Origin: Burkholderiaceae bacterium
GTDB lineage: Bacteria; Pseudomonadota; Gammaproteobacteria; Burkholderiales; Burkholderiaceae_B
Length of the DNA stretch: 47,851 nucleotides
Assembly (NCBI GenBank): GCA_020851995.1
Contig: JADZBO010000250.1
Coordinates: forward strand, 1 to 47,851
Reading direction: 5' to 3'
The notes below the pieces were generated by a model that saw only the letters and a list, made by a program, of their open reading frames with translations, did not search any database and had not been told where the DNA came from. Below, one piece after another: positions 7,165 to 16,119 of the stretch. Position numbers and translations under genes: made by a program. How positions within the stretch are numbered: the first letter of the stretch is position 1; each line of letters begins with the position of its first letter.

Positions 7165-7221
7165 CGGTGTGCCGGCCGCTCAGTCGGTGTGCCGGCCGCA
7201 CAGTCGGTGTGCCGGCCGTGC
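7165..7221. repeat. 20-bp tandem repeat, about 2.8 copies
   Basis: Three units start at 7165, 7185 and 7205, each beginning CGGTGTGCCGGCCG and ending TCAGT, ACAGT or a diverged tail. The last unit is partial. GCCGGC is self-complementary, and on the minus strand CACA/TGTG pairs with flanking GGCC to give strong hairpins. The array lies between the nitroreductase 3' end and the SDR promoter region, so it may stop transcription from the beta-oxidation operon, but it lacks a U tract. Confidence 0.75.
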
Positions 7222-7228
7222 CCGGCGA

Positions 7229-7924
7229 TTAATCCAGAAAAGTGGTGAAAGCGCACGCGGGCTCGCGCTCGCTGATCAGGGAATTTTCGATACGTGAATG
7301 GTCCGCATACCCCAGCGAAAGGCTGCACACCATGACTTCGCTCTCCGGGATGCCCGTGATTTCGCGCACGATGGTATGAAAATGATTGAAAGCCGCCTGT
7401 GCGCAGGTGTCCAGGCCCCGGGCTCGCGCCGCGATCATCAGGTTCTGGACAAAACATCCGATATCCAGCCACGAGCCCTGATTCATGGTTCTGTGCATCG
7501 TGACGATCATGCCGACCGGAGCGTCAAAGTAGTGATAATTGCGCGAGTGCTGGGCCTGCATTCCGGCCTTGTCGTCGCGTCCGAGTCCAAGCAGGCGATA
7601 GAGGTCCAGGCCGACCTTGCGCCGCCGGTCGATGAATGGCGAGGTCCAGGTGTCCGGGTAATAGCGGTATTCCGCCTTGTGAATCGTCGCGTGGTCCGGA
7701 TCCATGAACGCTGCGGTGACGGCATCACTCAGCCGCTGCTTGCGCTCTCCGGTGAGGACGTAAACCTTCCAGGGCTGGATATTGGACCCCGACGGCGCGC
7801 GCGCCGCGACGTCCAGCATGCGCTCGATGTCCTCGCGCGCGACGGGTGTGGGAAGGAACGCGCGAATCGAATGGCGCGATGTAATCGCCTCATCGACAAT
7901 GCGTTGCTCAGGGGTCTCGATCAT
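7229..7924 (-). CDS. Nitroreductase family FMN-dependent oxidoreductase
   Basis: This 231-residue protein has nitroreductase-fold landmarks: SRHSIRAFLPTPV and ARAPSGSNIQPWKVYV for FMN phosphate binding, an LDIGCFVQNLMIAARARGL helix, and a C-terminal CSLSLGYAD. The start at 7924 (MIETPEQRI) has a GAGG sequence upstream; the open frame before it overlaps the preceding gene. The family transfers electrons from NAD(P)H to nitro groups, quinones or enones through FMN. It begins seven bases after the stop of the FadJ-type gene, so it is the third gene of a thiolase-FadJ-nitroreductase operon. A role in reducing an enoyl or aromatic intermediate, rather than detoxification, is a reasonable but unproved guess. 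Confidence 0.87.
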   Translation of the reverse strand: MIETPEQRIVDEAITSRHSIRAFLPTPVAREDIERMLDVAARAPSGSNIQPWKVYVLTGERKQRLSDAVTAAFMDPDHATIHKAEYRYYPDTWTSPFIDRRRKVGLDLYRLLGLGRDDKAGMQAQHSRNYHYFDAPVGMIVTMHRTMNQGSWLDIGCFVQNLMIAARARGLDTCAQAAFNHFHTIVREITGIPESEVMVCSLSLGYADHSRIENSLISEREPACAFTTFLD

Positions 7925-7931
7925 GTGATCC

Positions 7932-10079
7932 TCACGCGAACGTTTCGCCCGTCGCTGCCATGCGCAGCAGCAGGGCGGGTGGATCGAACCGGCTGCCGTA
8001 GCGCGCAGCGAGCTCGCGTGATCGCGCGACAAAGGGTTCAAGCCCGATCTGGTTGATGTACTGGAGAACCCCGCCTGTCCAGCGAGGGAATCCGATCCCC
8101 AGAATGGATCCGACATTGGCGTCGCGTGACGACTCCAGTACGCCCTCGTCGAGGCAACGTACCGATTCCAGCGCCTGAACGTAGAGGATGCGGTCCTTCA
8201 TATCCTGAAAAGAGACGTCTGCGCCCGCCTTGCGAGGGAAATGGCCGGCCAGTCCTTCCCAGAGGTGCTTTTTGCCACCCGCGGGATATTCGTAAAATCC
8301 ACCGCCACCCGCGCGCCCCGGCCGGTTGAGTTCAACGACCATCTTCTCGACCACCGCATCCGCCGGGTGCGGCAAGTAGGTTGTGCCTTCGGCGGCCAGG
8401 TCGGCGATGGTTTGACGCGTGACCGACAGGGAAAGCGCCATCGAGACCTCGTCGGCGACCGCCAGCGGTCCGACCGGCATACCGACCTGAAGGCTGGCGT
8501 TTTCAATCATCGCGGGATTCAATCCCTCGGCCAGCATGCCCAGACCTTCATTGCGGAATGTGCGGAACACGCGCGAAGTGAAAAATCCGCGGCTGTCGTT
8601 GACCACAATGGGCGTTTTGCCGATTTGCGTGACGAAATCGTAGGCGCGAGCGAGGGTTTCCGGGGATGTCTGGTGTCCCTTGATGATCTCCACCAGCGGC
8701 ATTTTGTCGACTGGCGAAAAGAAGTGCAGGCCGATGAAGTTCGCCGGGTTTGCCGAGGCCTGCGCCAGGCCCGTGATCGGCAGCGTGGACGTATTGGAGG
8801 CCATGATGCCAGCGTCGACCAGAAAGGGCTCTGCCTCACGGGTGACAGCTGCTTTCAGTTCGCGCTTCTCGAAGACCGCCTCAATGATCAACTCGCATCC
8901 GGCCAACACGCTGGCGTCCGCAGCTGGTGTGATCCTTCCGAGGATCTCATCCCGGCGTTGCGGCGTCATACTGCCTTTTTCGACACGCTTGTCGAGCAGT
9001 TTGCGACTGTACGCCTTGCCCTGTTCGGCCTTTTCAGGCGTCACGTCCTTCAGCACTGTGGCTACACCGCGCGAGGCGCTCGCGTAGGCGATGCCGGCGC
9101 CCATCAGGCCCGCACCCAATACGCCGATTTTGCTGAAGGAGGCGCGTGCGACGTCGTTTGGTCTGCTTTTCCCTGACTTGATTTCGCCCATCTGGAAGAA
9201 GAAGGTGCGAATCATGTTCTTCGACACGGGATGAATCACCAGGCTTGTCATGTAGCGTGACTCAATGCGCAACGCCGTATCGACGTCGACCATGAGGCCT
9301 TCGACGGCCGCGCTGAGTATTGCCTCGGGTGCCGGGTAGCAGCCACGTGTTTTCTTTTGCAGTATCGCGGGCGCGGTGCGCACGAAGGCGACGTTTTCCG
9401 GTGCATTCGGCTTGCCGCCCGGTACGCTGTAGCCCTCGCGGTCCCACGGTTGCGCTGCCGCCGGGTTGGCCTTGATCCATGCCCGTGCCTGCGCGAGCAG
9501 TGCGTCGCGATCAGGGGCCAGTCCGTTGAGTAGCCCGCCACGCAAACCTTCTGCCGGGCTGAACAAGCGGCCCTCAAGCAAGTACGGCAGCGCAGCCTTG
9601 AGTCCGAGCAGCCGGGTCATGCGCACGATGCCTCCGGCGCCGGGCAGCAGACCCAGCGTGACTTCCGGCAGGCCCAGGGTGATCTTGTCGTCATCCAGTG
9701 CAAAGCGGGCATGACTCATGAGGCAGATTTCCCAGCCTCCGCCGAGCGCCGCGCCGTTAATGGCTGCTACGACGGGTTTGCCAAGTTTCTCCAGGCGCCG
9801 GTGGCCAGCCTTGACCGCCAGCGATCGCTCGAAAAATGCGCCGGCCTCGTCGGGCCTGACTGCCAGAAGGTCGTTCAGGTTTCCGCCAGCGAAGAATGTT
9901 TTCTTGGCCGACGTGATGATGACCCCGGTGATGTCGGCTTTCTCGCTTTCAAGTCGTGTGATGGCTTCCTGAAACGCCTCTTTGAACGGCGCGCTCATGG
10001 TGTTGACGGATTGGTCCGGGTCGTCGAACGTCAGTGTGACGATGCCGTCCGCATCCTGCGAATACTTGATCGGATTCAT
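7932..10079 (-). CDS. Bifunctional enoyl-CoA hydratase / 3-hydroxyacyl-CoA dehydrogenase (FadJ/FadB type)
   Basis: This 715-residue protein has an N-terminal crotonase domain (about 1-200) with the oxyanion-hole segments FFAGGNLNDL and NGAALGGGWEICL and the acidic pair of LPEVTLGLLPGAGG. A 3-hydroxyacyl-CoA dehydrogenase NAD domain starts near 315 (GVLGAGLMGAGIAYASA) and carries the catalytic-type FIGLHFFSPVDKMPLVEII. A C-terminal dehydrogenase domain completes it. It hydrates trans-2-enoyl-CoA and oxidises the 3-hydroxyacyl-CoA, the two middle steps of beta-oxidation. The thiolase gene lies 24 bases upstream on the same strand, so hydratase, dehydrogenase and thiolase are co-expressed. Length and order of domains are normal for the family. 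Confidence 0.93.
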   Translation of the reverse strand: MNPIKYSQDADGIVTLTFDDPDQSVNTMSAPFKEAFQEAITRLESEKADITGVIITSAKKTFFAGGNLNDLLAVRPDEAGAFFERSLAVKAGHRRLEKLGKPVVAAINGAALGGGWEICLMSHARFALDDDKITLGLPEVTLGLLPGAGGIVRMTRLLGLKAALPYLLEGRLFSPAEGLRGGLLNGLAPDRDALLAQARAWIKANPAAAQPWDREGYSVPGGKPNAPENVAFVRTAPAILQKKTRGCYPAPEAILSAAVEGLMVDVDTALRIESRYMTSLVIHPVSKNMIRTFFFQMGEIKSGKSRPNDVARASFSKIGVLGAGLMGAGIAYASASRGVATVLKDVTPEKAEQGKAYSRKLLDKRVEKGSMTPQRRDEILGRITPAADASVLAGCELIIEAVFEKRELKAAVTREAEPFLVDAGIMASNTSTLPITGLAQASANPANFIGLHFFSPVDKMPLVEIIKGHQTSPETLARAYDFVTQIGKTPIVVNDSRGFFTSRVFRTFRNEGLGMLAEGLNPAMIENASLQVGMPVGPLAVADEVSMALSLSVTRQTIADLAAEGTTYLPHPADAVVEKMVVELNRPGRAGGGGFYEYPAGGKKHLWEGLAGHFPRKAGADVSFQDMKDRILYVQALESVRCLDEGVLESSRDANVGSILGIGFPRWTGGVLQYINQIGLEPFVARSRELAARYGSRFDPPALLLRMAATGETFA

Positions 10080-10103
10080 GTTGGATTCTCTGTGCCGAAG
10101 TGT

Positions 10104-11306
10104 TCAAACGCGCTCGATGATGGTGGCAATGCCCATGCCGCCCGCCACGCACAGCGTGATCAGGCCGCGGCGCAGATTGCGCCGTTCGAGCTCGTCGAGC
10201 AGTGTGCCAAGCAGCATGGCTCCGGTCGCACCCAGCGGGTGGCCCATGGCGATCGCGCCGCCATTGACGTTCACTTTTTCCGCCGGAACCTGCATCTCGC
10301 GCATGAATCGCATCACCACCGACGCGAAGGCTTCATTGACTTCGAAGAGATCAATGTCATCAATCGTCAGGCCGGCTTTATCGAGCGCCTTGCGCGTGGC
10401 GGGCGTCGGGCCATCCAGCATGATGGTCGGTTCTGCGCCGACCACCGCCGTGGCAACGACCCGCGCGCGGGGCTTGAGCCCCAGCGACCGGCCGATGGAT
10501 TCCGACCCCATCAGGACAAGCGAGGCGCCATCCACGATCCCCGAGGAGTTACCCCCCGTGTGAACGTGAGAGATCCGGTCGACCTGCGGATACGCGAACT
10601 GCGCCATTGCGTCGTACATGGCTTCGCCGGCCGCCTCGAAGGCAGGTTTGAGGCGGCCAAGCGTCTCGAGCGTTGTGGCTGGCTTGATCGTCTCATCCTC
10701 GGCGAGGATCGTGATGCCGTTCAGGTCCCGAACCGGCACCAGCGAGCGTTTGAAATATCCCTGCGACCGTGCGTGCGCCGCCCGTTGCTGAGATTGCACG
10801 GCGAAGCTGTCCACATCCTCGCGGCTGAACCCGTCCAGCGTGGCGATCAGGTCTGCGCCGATGCCCTGTGGAACCGTATGCATGCGCAGCAACACTGGCG
10901 GCGCATCGCGCGAGCCCAGCATGCTGCCCATCGGCACGCGCGACATCGATTCAACCCCGCCCGCGACGATCAGGTCTTCCCAGCCCGACCGGATCTTGGC
11001 TGCAGCGAGGTTCACCGACTCCAGGCCGGAACCGCAGTACCGGTCCAGCTGCACACCGGCAACGCGCCAATCCCAACCGGATGCCAGCGCAGCCGTTTTG
11101 GCAATGCAACTTGCCTGATCTCCCCAGGGCTGCACGCAGCCGATCAGGACATCATCGATTTTCGCCGTGTCGAGCTGATGTCGCGACTGCATTTCCTGCA
11201 TCAGTCCGATCAGCAACTGCACCGGCCGGACTTCATGCAGGCTTCCATCCTGTCGTCCTCTGCCGCGCGGTGTGCGGATGGCATCGAAGATCATCGCTTC
11301 GTTCAC
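10104..11306 (-). CDS. Acetyl-CoA acyltransferase (thiolase)
   Basis: This 400-residue thiolase has the acyl-enzyme cysteine in DRYCGSGLE (Cys91), the conserved GGVESMSR, the [16 protein letters not shown] histidine motif near 350, and the second cysteine in CVAGGMG near 386. It cleaves 3-ketoacyl-CoA with CoA to acetyl-CoA and a shortened acyl-CoA. The start is a GTG at 11306, giving [17 protein letters not shown], the usual thiolase beginning; an internal ATG four codons later would cut into it. It is first in the operon with the FadJ-type and nitroreductase genes. The upstream 149 bases are shared with the divergent CoA-transferase family gene and contain an inverted repeat at 11322-11335. 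Confidence 0.93.
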   Translation of the reverse strand: MNEAMIFDAIRTPRGRGRQDGSLHEVRPVQLLIGLMQEMQSRHQLDTAKIDDVLIGCVQPWGDQASCIAKTAALASGWDWRVAGVQLDRYCGSGLESVNLAAAKIRSGWEDLIVAGGVESMSRVPMGSMLGSRDAPPVLLRMHTVPQGIGADLIATLDGFSREDVDSFAVQSQQRAAHARSQGYFKRSLVPVRDLNGITILAEDETIKPATTLETLGRLKPAFEAAGEAMYDAMAQFAYPQVDRISHVHTGGNSSGIVDGASLVLMGSESIGRSLGLKPRARVVATAVVGAEPTIMLDGPTPATRKALDKAGLTIDDIDLFEVNEAFASVVMRFMREMQVPAEKVNVNGGAIAMGHPLGATGAMLLGTLLDELERRNLRRGLITLCVAGGMGIATIIERV

Positions 11307-11321
11307 GTTCGTCTCACTTAT

Positions 11322-11335
11322 CGATAGGTTTATCG
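11322..11335. promoter_or_regulatory. Inverted repeat in the divergent thiolase / racemase promoter region
   Basis: CGATA-GGTT-TATCG is a perfect 5-4-5 inverted repeat 16 bases upstream of the thiolase GTG, in the 149-base region shared with the divergent plus-strand gene. It is placed to act as an operator for the minus-strand operon. The regulator is unknown. Confidence 0.35.
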
Positions 11336-11455
11336 GAGGGATATTAACGGAAGCCGCAAGGTCAATCCTGAGTGGCAGCGCGTCGCGTTACGATGAGAGG
11401 TTGGGTGTCGGAATCGCTTCAGGGCGGCACCAGTCATTTTTTGCGGGGGATCGTC

Positions 11456-12592
11456 ATGTCGGGGCCATTGCAGGGCATCAGAATCGTTGAAATGTCGGGA
11501 TTGGGGCCTGCGCCCTTCGCGTGCATGATGCTGGCCGACCTCGGCGCCGAAGTCATTTGTGTCGATCGGCTGGCCGCGGCCGACTCGCCGGAGCCCGTGG
11601 CTGCGGACATTTTTCGCCGCGGCAAACGCACGATTGCGGTTGATCTCAAGCAGCCCAGCGCACTGCAGGCGGTGCTCAGGCTGATTGAGTCAGCCGATAT
11701 CCTCATCGAAGGATTCCGCCCGGGCGTCATGGAGCGGTTGGGACTGGGGCCCGAGGTTTGCCTTGCGCGCAATGCGAAACTGGTCTACGGTCGCATGACA
11801 GGGTGGGGCCAGACCGGCCCCCTGGCCGCCGCCGCCGGGCATGACATCAATTACATTGCGCTGTCGGGGGCCTTGCACGCGATTGGCACTGCCGTGCAAC
11901 CGATTGCGCCCCTGAATCTGGTCGGCGATTTTGGTGGCGGCGGCATGCTGCTGGCGGTCGGCGTTCTGTCTGCGGTTCTGAATGCCCGATCCAGCGGCAA
12001 GGGCCAGGTTGTCGATGCCGCGATGACCGACGGTTCCGCGCTGCTGATGTCCATGATGTACGGGTGGAAGGCTGGCGGGCACTGGATTGATCGTCGCGGG
12101 GTCAACATGCTCGATGGCGGCGCCCATTTCTATGGCACGTATCAGTGTTCCGATGGCGAATGGGTCGCGATCGGGTCCATTGAGCCGCAGTTCTATTCCT
12201 TATTGGTCGCGAAAGCCGGTCTCACGGATGTCGATCTCTCGACTCAGCGCGACAGCGCCACCTGGGCTCCGATGCATGCGCGCCTCGCAGAGGTTTTCGC
12301 GCGTCGCACGCGTGCCGAGTGGTGTACTTTGATGGAAGGCACCGATGTCTGTTTTTCGCCCGTCCTGAGCATGACCGAGGCACCGCGGCATCCGCACAAC
12401 GCCGCGCGCCAGACCTTTGTCGAAGTGCAGGGAGTGACGCAACCGGCACCGGCCCCCCGATTCAGCGCAACGCCAGCCGCGATCGACTCGCCCCCCGCGC
12501 GTGCCGGCACGCACACCATCGAGGTTCTTCGCTCGGTCGGCCTGGACGACGATGCGATTGCGGCGTTGCGCAGTGCGCGCGCGATTACCTGA
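11456..12592 (+). CDS. CaiB/BaiF CoA-transferase family protein, alpha-methylacyl-CoA racemase type
   Basis: This 378-residue protein opens with [22 protein letters not shown] and continues with [12 protein letters not shown] and [14 protein letters not shown], the pattern of alpha-methylacyl-CoA racemases. The catalytic trio of that group is visible: His129 in [13 protein letters not shown], Asp158 in [10 protein letters not shown] and Glu243 in SIEPQFY. It would interconvert 2R- and 2S-methylacyl-CoA so that the acyl-CoA dehydrogenase can act. The start at 11456 ([13 protein letters not shown]) has a GGGGGA sequence upstream and matches family starts; the frame is open 28 codons earlier without similarity. 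It is divergent from the thiolase operon and followed by the acyl-CoA dehydrogenase gene, which fits breakdown of methyl-branched chains or sterol side chains. Confidence 0.9.
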   Translation: MSGPLQGIRIVEMSGLGPAPFACMMLADLGAEVICVDRLAAADSPEPVAADIFRRGKRTIAVDLKQPSALQAVLRLIESADILIEGFRPGVMERLGLGPEVCLARNAKLVYGRMTGWGQTGPLAAAAGHDINYIALSGALHAIGTAVQPIAPLNLVGDFGGGGMLLAVGVLSAVLNARSSGKGQVVDAAMTDGSALLMSMMYGWKAGGHWIDRRGVNMLDGGAHFYGTYQCSDGEWVAIGSIEPQFYSLLVAKAGLTDVDLSTQRDSATWAPMHARLAEVFARRTRAEWCTLMEGTDVCFSPVLSMTEAPRHPHNAARQTFVEVQGVTQPAPAPRFSATPAAIDSPPARAGTHTIEVLRSVGLDDDAIAALRSARAIT

Positions 12593-12681
12593 TGCCAGGC
12601 CGCCTGCCCGTGTCCGGAACCGGGTGACGACGCTGCCCCGATAGATTCACGAAAACAATTCAGTCAACAGGAGTATCCAAG

Positions 12682-14979
12682 ATGTCCGACGATGCAATGC
12701 AGGCCTTTCGCGACAGTGCGCGCGATTTGCTCTCCAGATCCGACACGCTGGCTCGTCTGCGTAACCTGCGCGGATCGCGGCCGGGCTTTGACCGCGCAGT
12801 GTGGGTTGAACTCGCCGACGCCGGCTGGTTTGGCGTGCTCGTGCCAGAGGAAGACGGCGGGCTCGGTCTGGGTTTGCGCGAGATCTGCGCAATCTCTGAG
12901 CAGGTCGGTCAGTTCCTGTTGCCCGAACCCTACATCGCCGGAGCCGTTCAGGCGGCCTGCGCACTGGTTGCCAGTGACCCGGGTGCGCGACGCGCGGCGT
13001 TGCTGGAGCAACTGGTCGCCGGCGAACTGGTGGCCGGCCTCGCCTGGCAGGACACACTGGGTCAGGTGAACGCAGGGCTTGGTGATGCGCAGGCGCGGTC
13101 CGAAGGCGACGCTTGCGTCGTGTCAGGTACCAAACGGTTCGTCACGCCCGCCGAAGGCGCCGATGGCTGGATCGTTCTGGTCGATCTGGAGGGATCCCCC
13201 GCACTGGTCTGGATCGCCGCGACGACGCCCGGAGTGCAACTCGCCAGTCAGCATTGCGTGGACGGCAGTCTGACAAGCGATCTGATTCTCGATGGCGTTC
13301 GGGTCGCTCGCCCCGACGTCCTTGCCGTGGGGGCCACGGTGCTGGCCGCGGTCGATCGCGCCAACGACTGCGCGCGTATCGTCCAGGCGGCCGAGCTGCT
13401 GGGAGTCATGCGGCGGTTGCAAACCCTGACGCTGGAGTTTCTCTGCACGCGCAAACAGTTTGGCCGTGCCATCGGAAGTTTTCAGGCCATTAAACATCGC
13501 GCGGTAGACGGATATATTCAGGTGGAGCTGTCGTCAGCCTGCCTGGCAGAAATCCTGAACCAGGCAGACGAGGGCTCAGGCCTCGCCCCACTGGCAAGTC
13601 GCGCCAAGGCGCGTTGTGCGCACGCAGCACTGTTCATGGGCCGGATGGCGATCCAGTTTCACGGCGCGATGGGCTACACCGATGAATGCGACATTGGGCT
13701 GTATTTCAAACGGGCGATGCATCTGAGCGCCTGGTTGGGCAATGCCAGTGCGCATCGCTCGCGCTATCTTCACGCGCGAGCTCCGGAGACCGCGGATGAG
13801 GCATCCGCCGAATTCAGTACGTTTCCCCAGGACGCTGACTGGGACGCAATGCCGGAACAACAGTTCCGCCAGATGCTGCGGGCGTTCTACCGAAAGCACT
13901 ACCCGGACGCGATGCGCAATCTGCCCCGGCGCTTGCGCTGGGCCGAGGTGCGCGACTGGACAATGACACTCTCCCGCCAGGGTTGGCTCGCGCCGGCCTG
14001 GCCGAAGCGGTTTGGCGGCATGGGTCTGCCACCGGACAAGATGATCGCCTACGTCGAAGAGCAGGAGCAATACGGCATTGCGCGCGCGCCCGACATGGGT
14101 ATCCTGATGATCGGGCCGTTGCTGATCCATCATGGTACTGCCGCCCAGCAGCAAAAGTTCCTGCCGAAAATCATCGCGGGCGAGCACATCTGGTGTCAGG
14201 GATATTCCGAGCCCAACGCCGGCTCCGATCTGGCTTCGCTGCGCACCGAGGCGATACCGGACGGTGGCGAATTCATTGTCAATGGTCAGAAAATCTGGAC
14301 CACGCTGGCACAGGATGCCACGCACATGTTCGCGCTGGTGCGCACCGACAAGGAAGCGCGCAAGCAGGCGGGGATCAGCTTTCTCCTGATTGATCTTGCC
14401 ACGCCGGGCATCACGATCCGGCCGATCCGCGATATTGGCGGTCACGAGGAATTTTGCGAAGTCTTTCTGGAGAATGTCCGCGTGCCCGCCGACAACCTGG
14501 TTGGCGAAATCAACCAGGGCTGGACGATGGCCAAGACATTGCTCGGCTTTGAGCGCATTTTTCTCGGCAGCCCGAAGCAGTCGCGCTACGCCCTGAGCCA
14601 GCTCAGCGCGCTGGCCGAACATCGCGGCCTGCTTGGCGATCCAGTCTTTGCCAGCCGCTATGCGGAACTGTTGCTGGATGTCGAGGATCAGGTGGCGGCT
14701 TACACGCACTTCGCGGATATCGTCAAACGCGGCGAAACCCTGCCGCCGGGCGTTTCGCTGCTTAAACTCTGGGGGACCGACACCTACCAGCGCATCTGCA
14801 CGCTACTGGTCGAATTGGCTGAGGAGCATGGCAGTACCGGGCTTAACCTTGAAGTGGCGGCAGAGGGCCTTGACGTCCCCGCGATCCTGTTTAATGCGAT
14901 TCCTTCGACAATCTATGGGGGCAGTACTGAAATCCAGAAGGAAATCATCGCCAAGAACGTGCTGCGCTTGCCCGACTAA
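12682..14979 (+). CDS. Fused double acyl-CoA dehydrogenase
   Basis: This 765-residue protein is about twice the usual acyl-CoA dehydrogenase length because two complete dehydrogenase domains are joined. The first (about 1-370) has CTRKQFGRAIGSFQAIKH (FAD-adenine contacts) and HGAMGYTDECDIGLYFKRA. The second (about 385-765) has WCQGYSEPNAGSDLASL, QKIWTT and a C-terminal YGGSTEIQKEIIAKNVL. The pairing resembles the alpha and beta chains of actinobacterial heteromeric sterol side-chain dehydrogenases, here on one chain. In the second half the position often held by a catalytic Glu (YEG) is Gly (YGG), so the halves may share the work. An AGGAG sequence lies 11 bases before the ATG. It is expected to feed the FadJ-type and thiolase steps. 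Confidence 0.88.
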   Translation: MSDDAMQAFRDSARDLLSRSDTLARLRNLRGSRPGFDRAVWVELADAGWFGVLVPEEDGGLGLGLREICAISEQVGQFLLPEPYIAGAVQAACALVASDPGARRAALLEQLVAGELVAGLAWQDTLGQVNAGLGDAQARSEGDACVVSGTKRFVTPAEGADGWIVLVDLEGSPALVWIAATTPGVQLASQHCVDGSLTSDLILDGVRVARPDVLAVGATVLAAVDRANDCARIVQAAELLGVMRRLQTLTLEFLCTRKQFGRAIGSFQAIKHRAVDGYIQVELSSACLAEILNQADEGSGLAPLASRAKARCAHAALFMGRMAIQFHGAMGYTDECDIGLYFKRAMHLSAWLGNASAHRSRYLHARAPETADEASAEFSTFPQDADWDAMPEQQFRQMLRAFYRKHYPDAMRNLPRRLRWAEVRDWTMTLSRQGWLAPAWPKRFGGMGLPPDKMIAYVEEQEQYGIARAPDMGILMIGPLLIHHGTAAQQQKFLPKIIAGEHIWCQGYSEPNAGSDLASLRTEAIPDGGEFIVNGQKIWTTLAQDATHMFALVRTDKEARKQAGISFLLIDLATPGITIRPIRDIGGHEEFCEVFLENVRVPADNLVGEINQGWTMAKTLLGFERIFLGSPKQSRYALSQLSALAEHRGLLGDPVFASRYAELLLDVEDQVAAYTHFADIVKRGETLPPGVSLLKLWGTDTYQRICTLLVELAEEHGSTGLNLEVAAEGLDVPAILFNAIPSTIYGGSTEIQKEIIAKNVLRLPD

Positions 14980-14997
14980 CTGAACGCGGGGAATGTC

Positions 14998-15627
14998 GTG
15001 AGCATGCAATCGGGGCGCGACACACGCATTCCGGTGATCGCCGTGATCGGGCTGCCGGGAAGCGGCAAGACCCGGTTTCTGAATCGGATGTTGGGTGCGC
15101 AGCCCATGCACGATACGGTTGTGCTGCTCAGCGCGCCTGCGCGCCCTGATGCAATGCCGCTTGCGTATCCTCGTCGCATCGTCGTGGCGGGAATGAACCC
15201 GGATCCGGCGACCGGTTGCCTGTGCTGCGGGATCCGCAGCGGAGTTGGCGACGCACTGCGGGAGTTGTTCTTCAAGGCGCTGTCCCGGCGCGTGCCGCCC
15301 GTGGCGCGCGTGATCGTTGAGTCAGCGACGACCGACAGCGCCGCCTTGCGGTTCACCCTGCGACACGCTCCGTTTCTTGGACAACGGTACCTCCTGGTTG
15401 CGACCCTGCTCGTACTCGACGCCAGAGTGGTGCTCGCTGACGCGTCCTGCAATGTGGCTCAAGCCGGGGTGCAAGCGGCGGACTGCGTGGTGCTTTCGCA
15501 CTGTGATCTGATGCCGGAGGCGGATTCCGCGAGTGCCATTGCGATGGTTCAGGCCCGGGTGCCAGGAACCCCTGTGGTACTTCCGGATTTCGGGGTTGAA
15601 GCATTGGCCTCTGTTGGGCTACACTAG
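14998..15627 (+). CDS. Short CobW/HypB-like (G3E) GTPase, lacking the C-terminal domain
   Basis: This 209-residue P-loop GTPase has Walker A GLPGSGKT (18-25), the metal-binding GCLCC motif typical of CobW/COG0523 proteins, a VIVES segment (Walker B-like) and SHCD in place of the usual NKxD guanine-specificity motif. Typical COG0523 proteins have about 320-400 residues with a CobW C-terminal domain; that domain is absent and the frame ends at 15627. The family inserts or supplies Zn, Co or Fe to client enzymes. The start is taken as the GTG at 14998, with an ATG two codons later as alternative. It follows the acyl-CoA dehydrogenase by 18 bases. The substituted G4 motif and missing domain could mean a specialised or decaying gene. 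Confidence 0.72.
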   Translation: MSMQSGRDTRIPVIAVIGLPGSGKTRFLNRMLGAQPMHDTVVLLSAPARPDAMPLAYPRRIVVAGMNPDPATGCLCCGIRSGVGDALRELFFKALSRRVPPVARVIVESATTDSAALRFTLRHAPFLGQRYLLVATLLVLDARVVLADASCNVAQAGVQAADCVVLSHCDLMPEADSASAIAMVQARVPGTPVVLPDFGVEALASVGLH

Positions 15628-15920
15628 GAGTCTGTTGCAGGTCCGCGTAGTAGCTGGTTTGCCAACACTTAGATCTAACCGGCAAAACGACCTGTGTTTC
15701 GCCGTACCCTGGCAACTGTCGCGTTCGGCGCGTAGTTCGGTCCGGGATTGCAGATGCGGCCCCGATGTTTGCCGCTTAGCCCACTATCCACTGATTTGAC
15801 TGACCCTTGTCGGTTTGATGCATTGCGCGTGCGGGCGTTTGCGGGCTTTGAACAAGCACTCGCCCCCAACGCTGGTGTGTTCGACCGGGCAAAAGGGCAT
15901 TCGACTGGAAACCGGGGCTC
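15628..15920. other. Intergenic stretch without a recognisable gene
   Basis: Neither strand shows a reading frame with familiar similarity between the CobW-type gene and the tRNA terminator. A 96-codon minus-strand frame (15675-15965) has no recognisable motif and runs into the tRNA terminator, so it is not called. The stretch may be decayed sequence. Confidence 0.5.
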
Positions 15921-15945
15921 AAAAGCAAAACTGGCCGAACGCCAG
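15921..15945 (-). terminator. Rho-independent terminator of the initiator tRNA
   Basis: On the minus strand CTGGC-GTTCG-GCCAG forms a stem-loop followed by TTTTGCTTTT, 21 bases after the tRNA CCA end. The stem is short but the U tract and position fit a tRNA terminator. Confidence 0.72.
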
Positions 15946-15966
15946 AAGCGATCGACCAGTTGCATT

Positions 15967-16043
<77 letters not shown>

Positions 16044-16056
16044 TCTGAAGAACAGA

Positions 16057-16085
16057 AGTATAGCGGATCTTGACGATCAGCACAA
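16057..16085 (-). promoter_or_regulatory. Promoter of tRNA-fMet
   Basis: On the minus strand TTGTGC (16085-16080) and TATACT (16062-16057) are separated by exactly 17 bases, with initiation expected near 16050, about seven bases before the mature tRNA 5' end. The scpB start lies 35 bases away on the other strand, so the two genes diverge from here. Confidence 0.65.
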
Positions 16086-16119
16086 GTTGCCCACTGGGAA
16101 TGAAGGATTAGAAACAAGC

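Noticed and set aside
7165-7221. CRISPR-like short repeats
   Set aside because: The units are directly adjacent 20-mers without spacers, and no cas genes are present. It is a simple tandem repeat.
9711-11327. 538-codon plus-strand open frame
   Set aside because: Antisense to the FadJ-type and thiolase genes, with no recognisable domain.
13576-14709. 377-codon minus-strand open frame
   Set aside because: Antisense to the fused acyl-CoA dehydrogenase, with no domain similarity.
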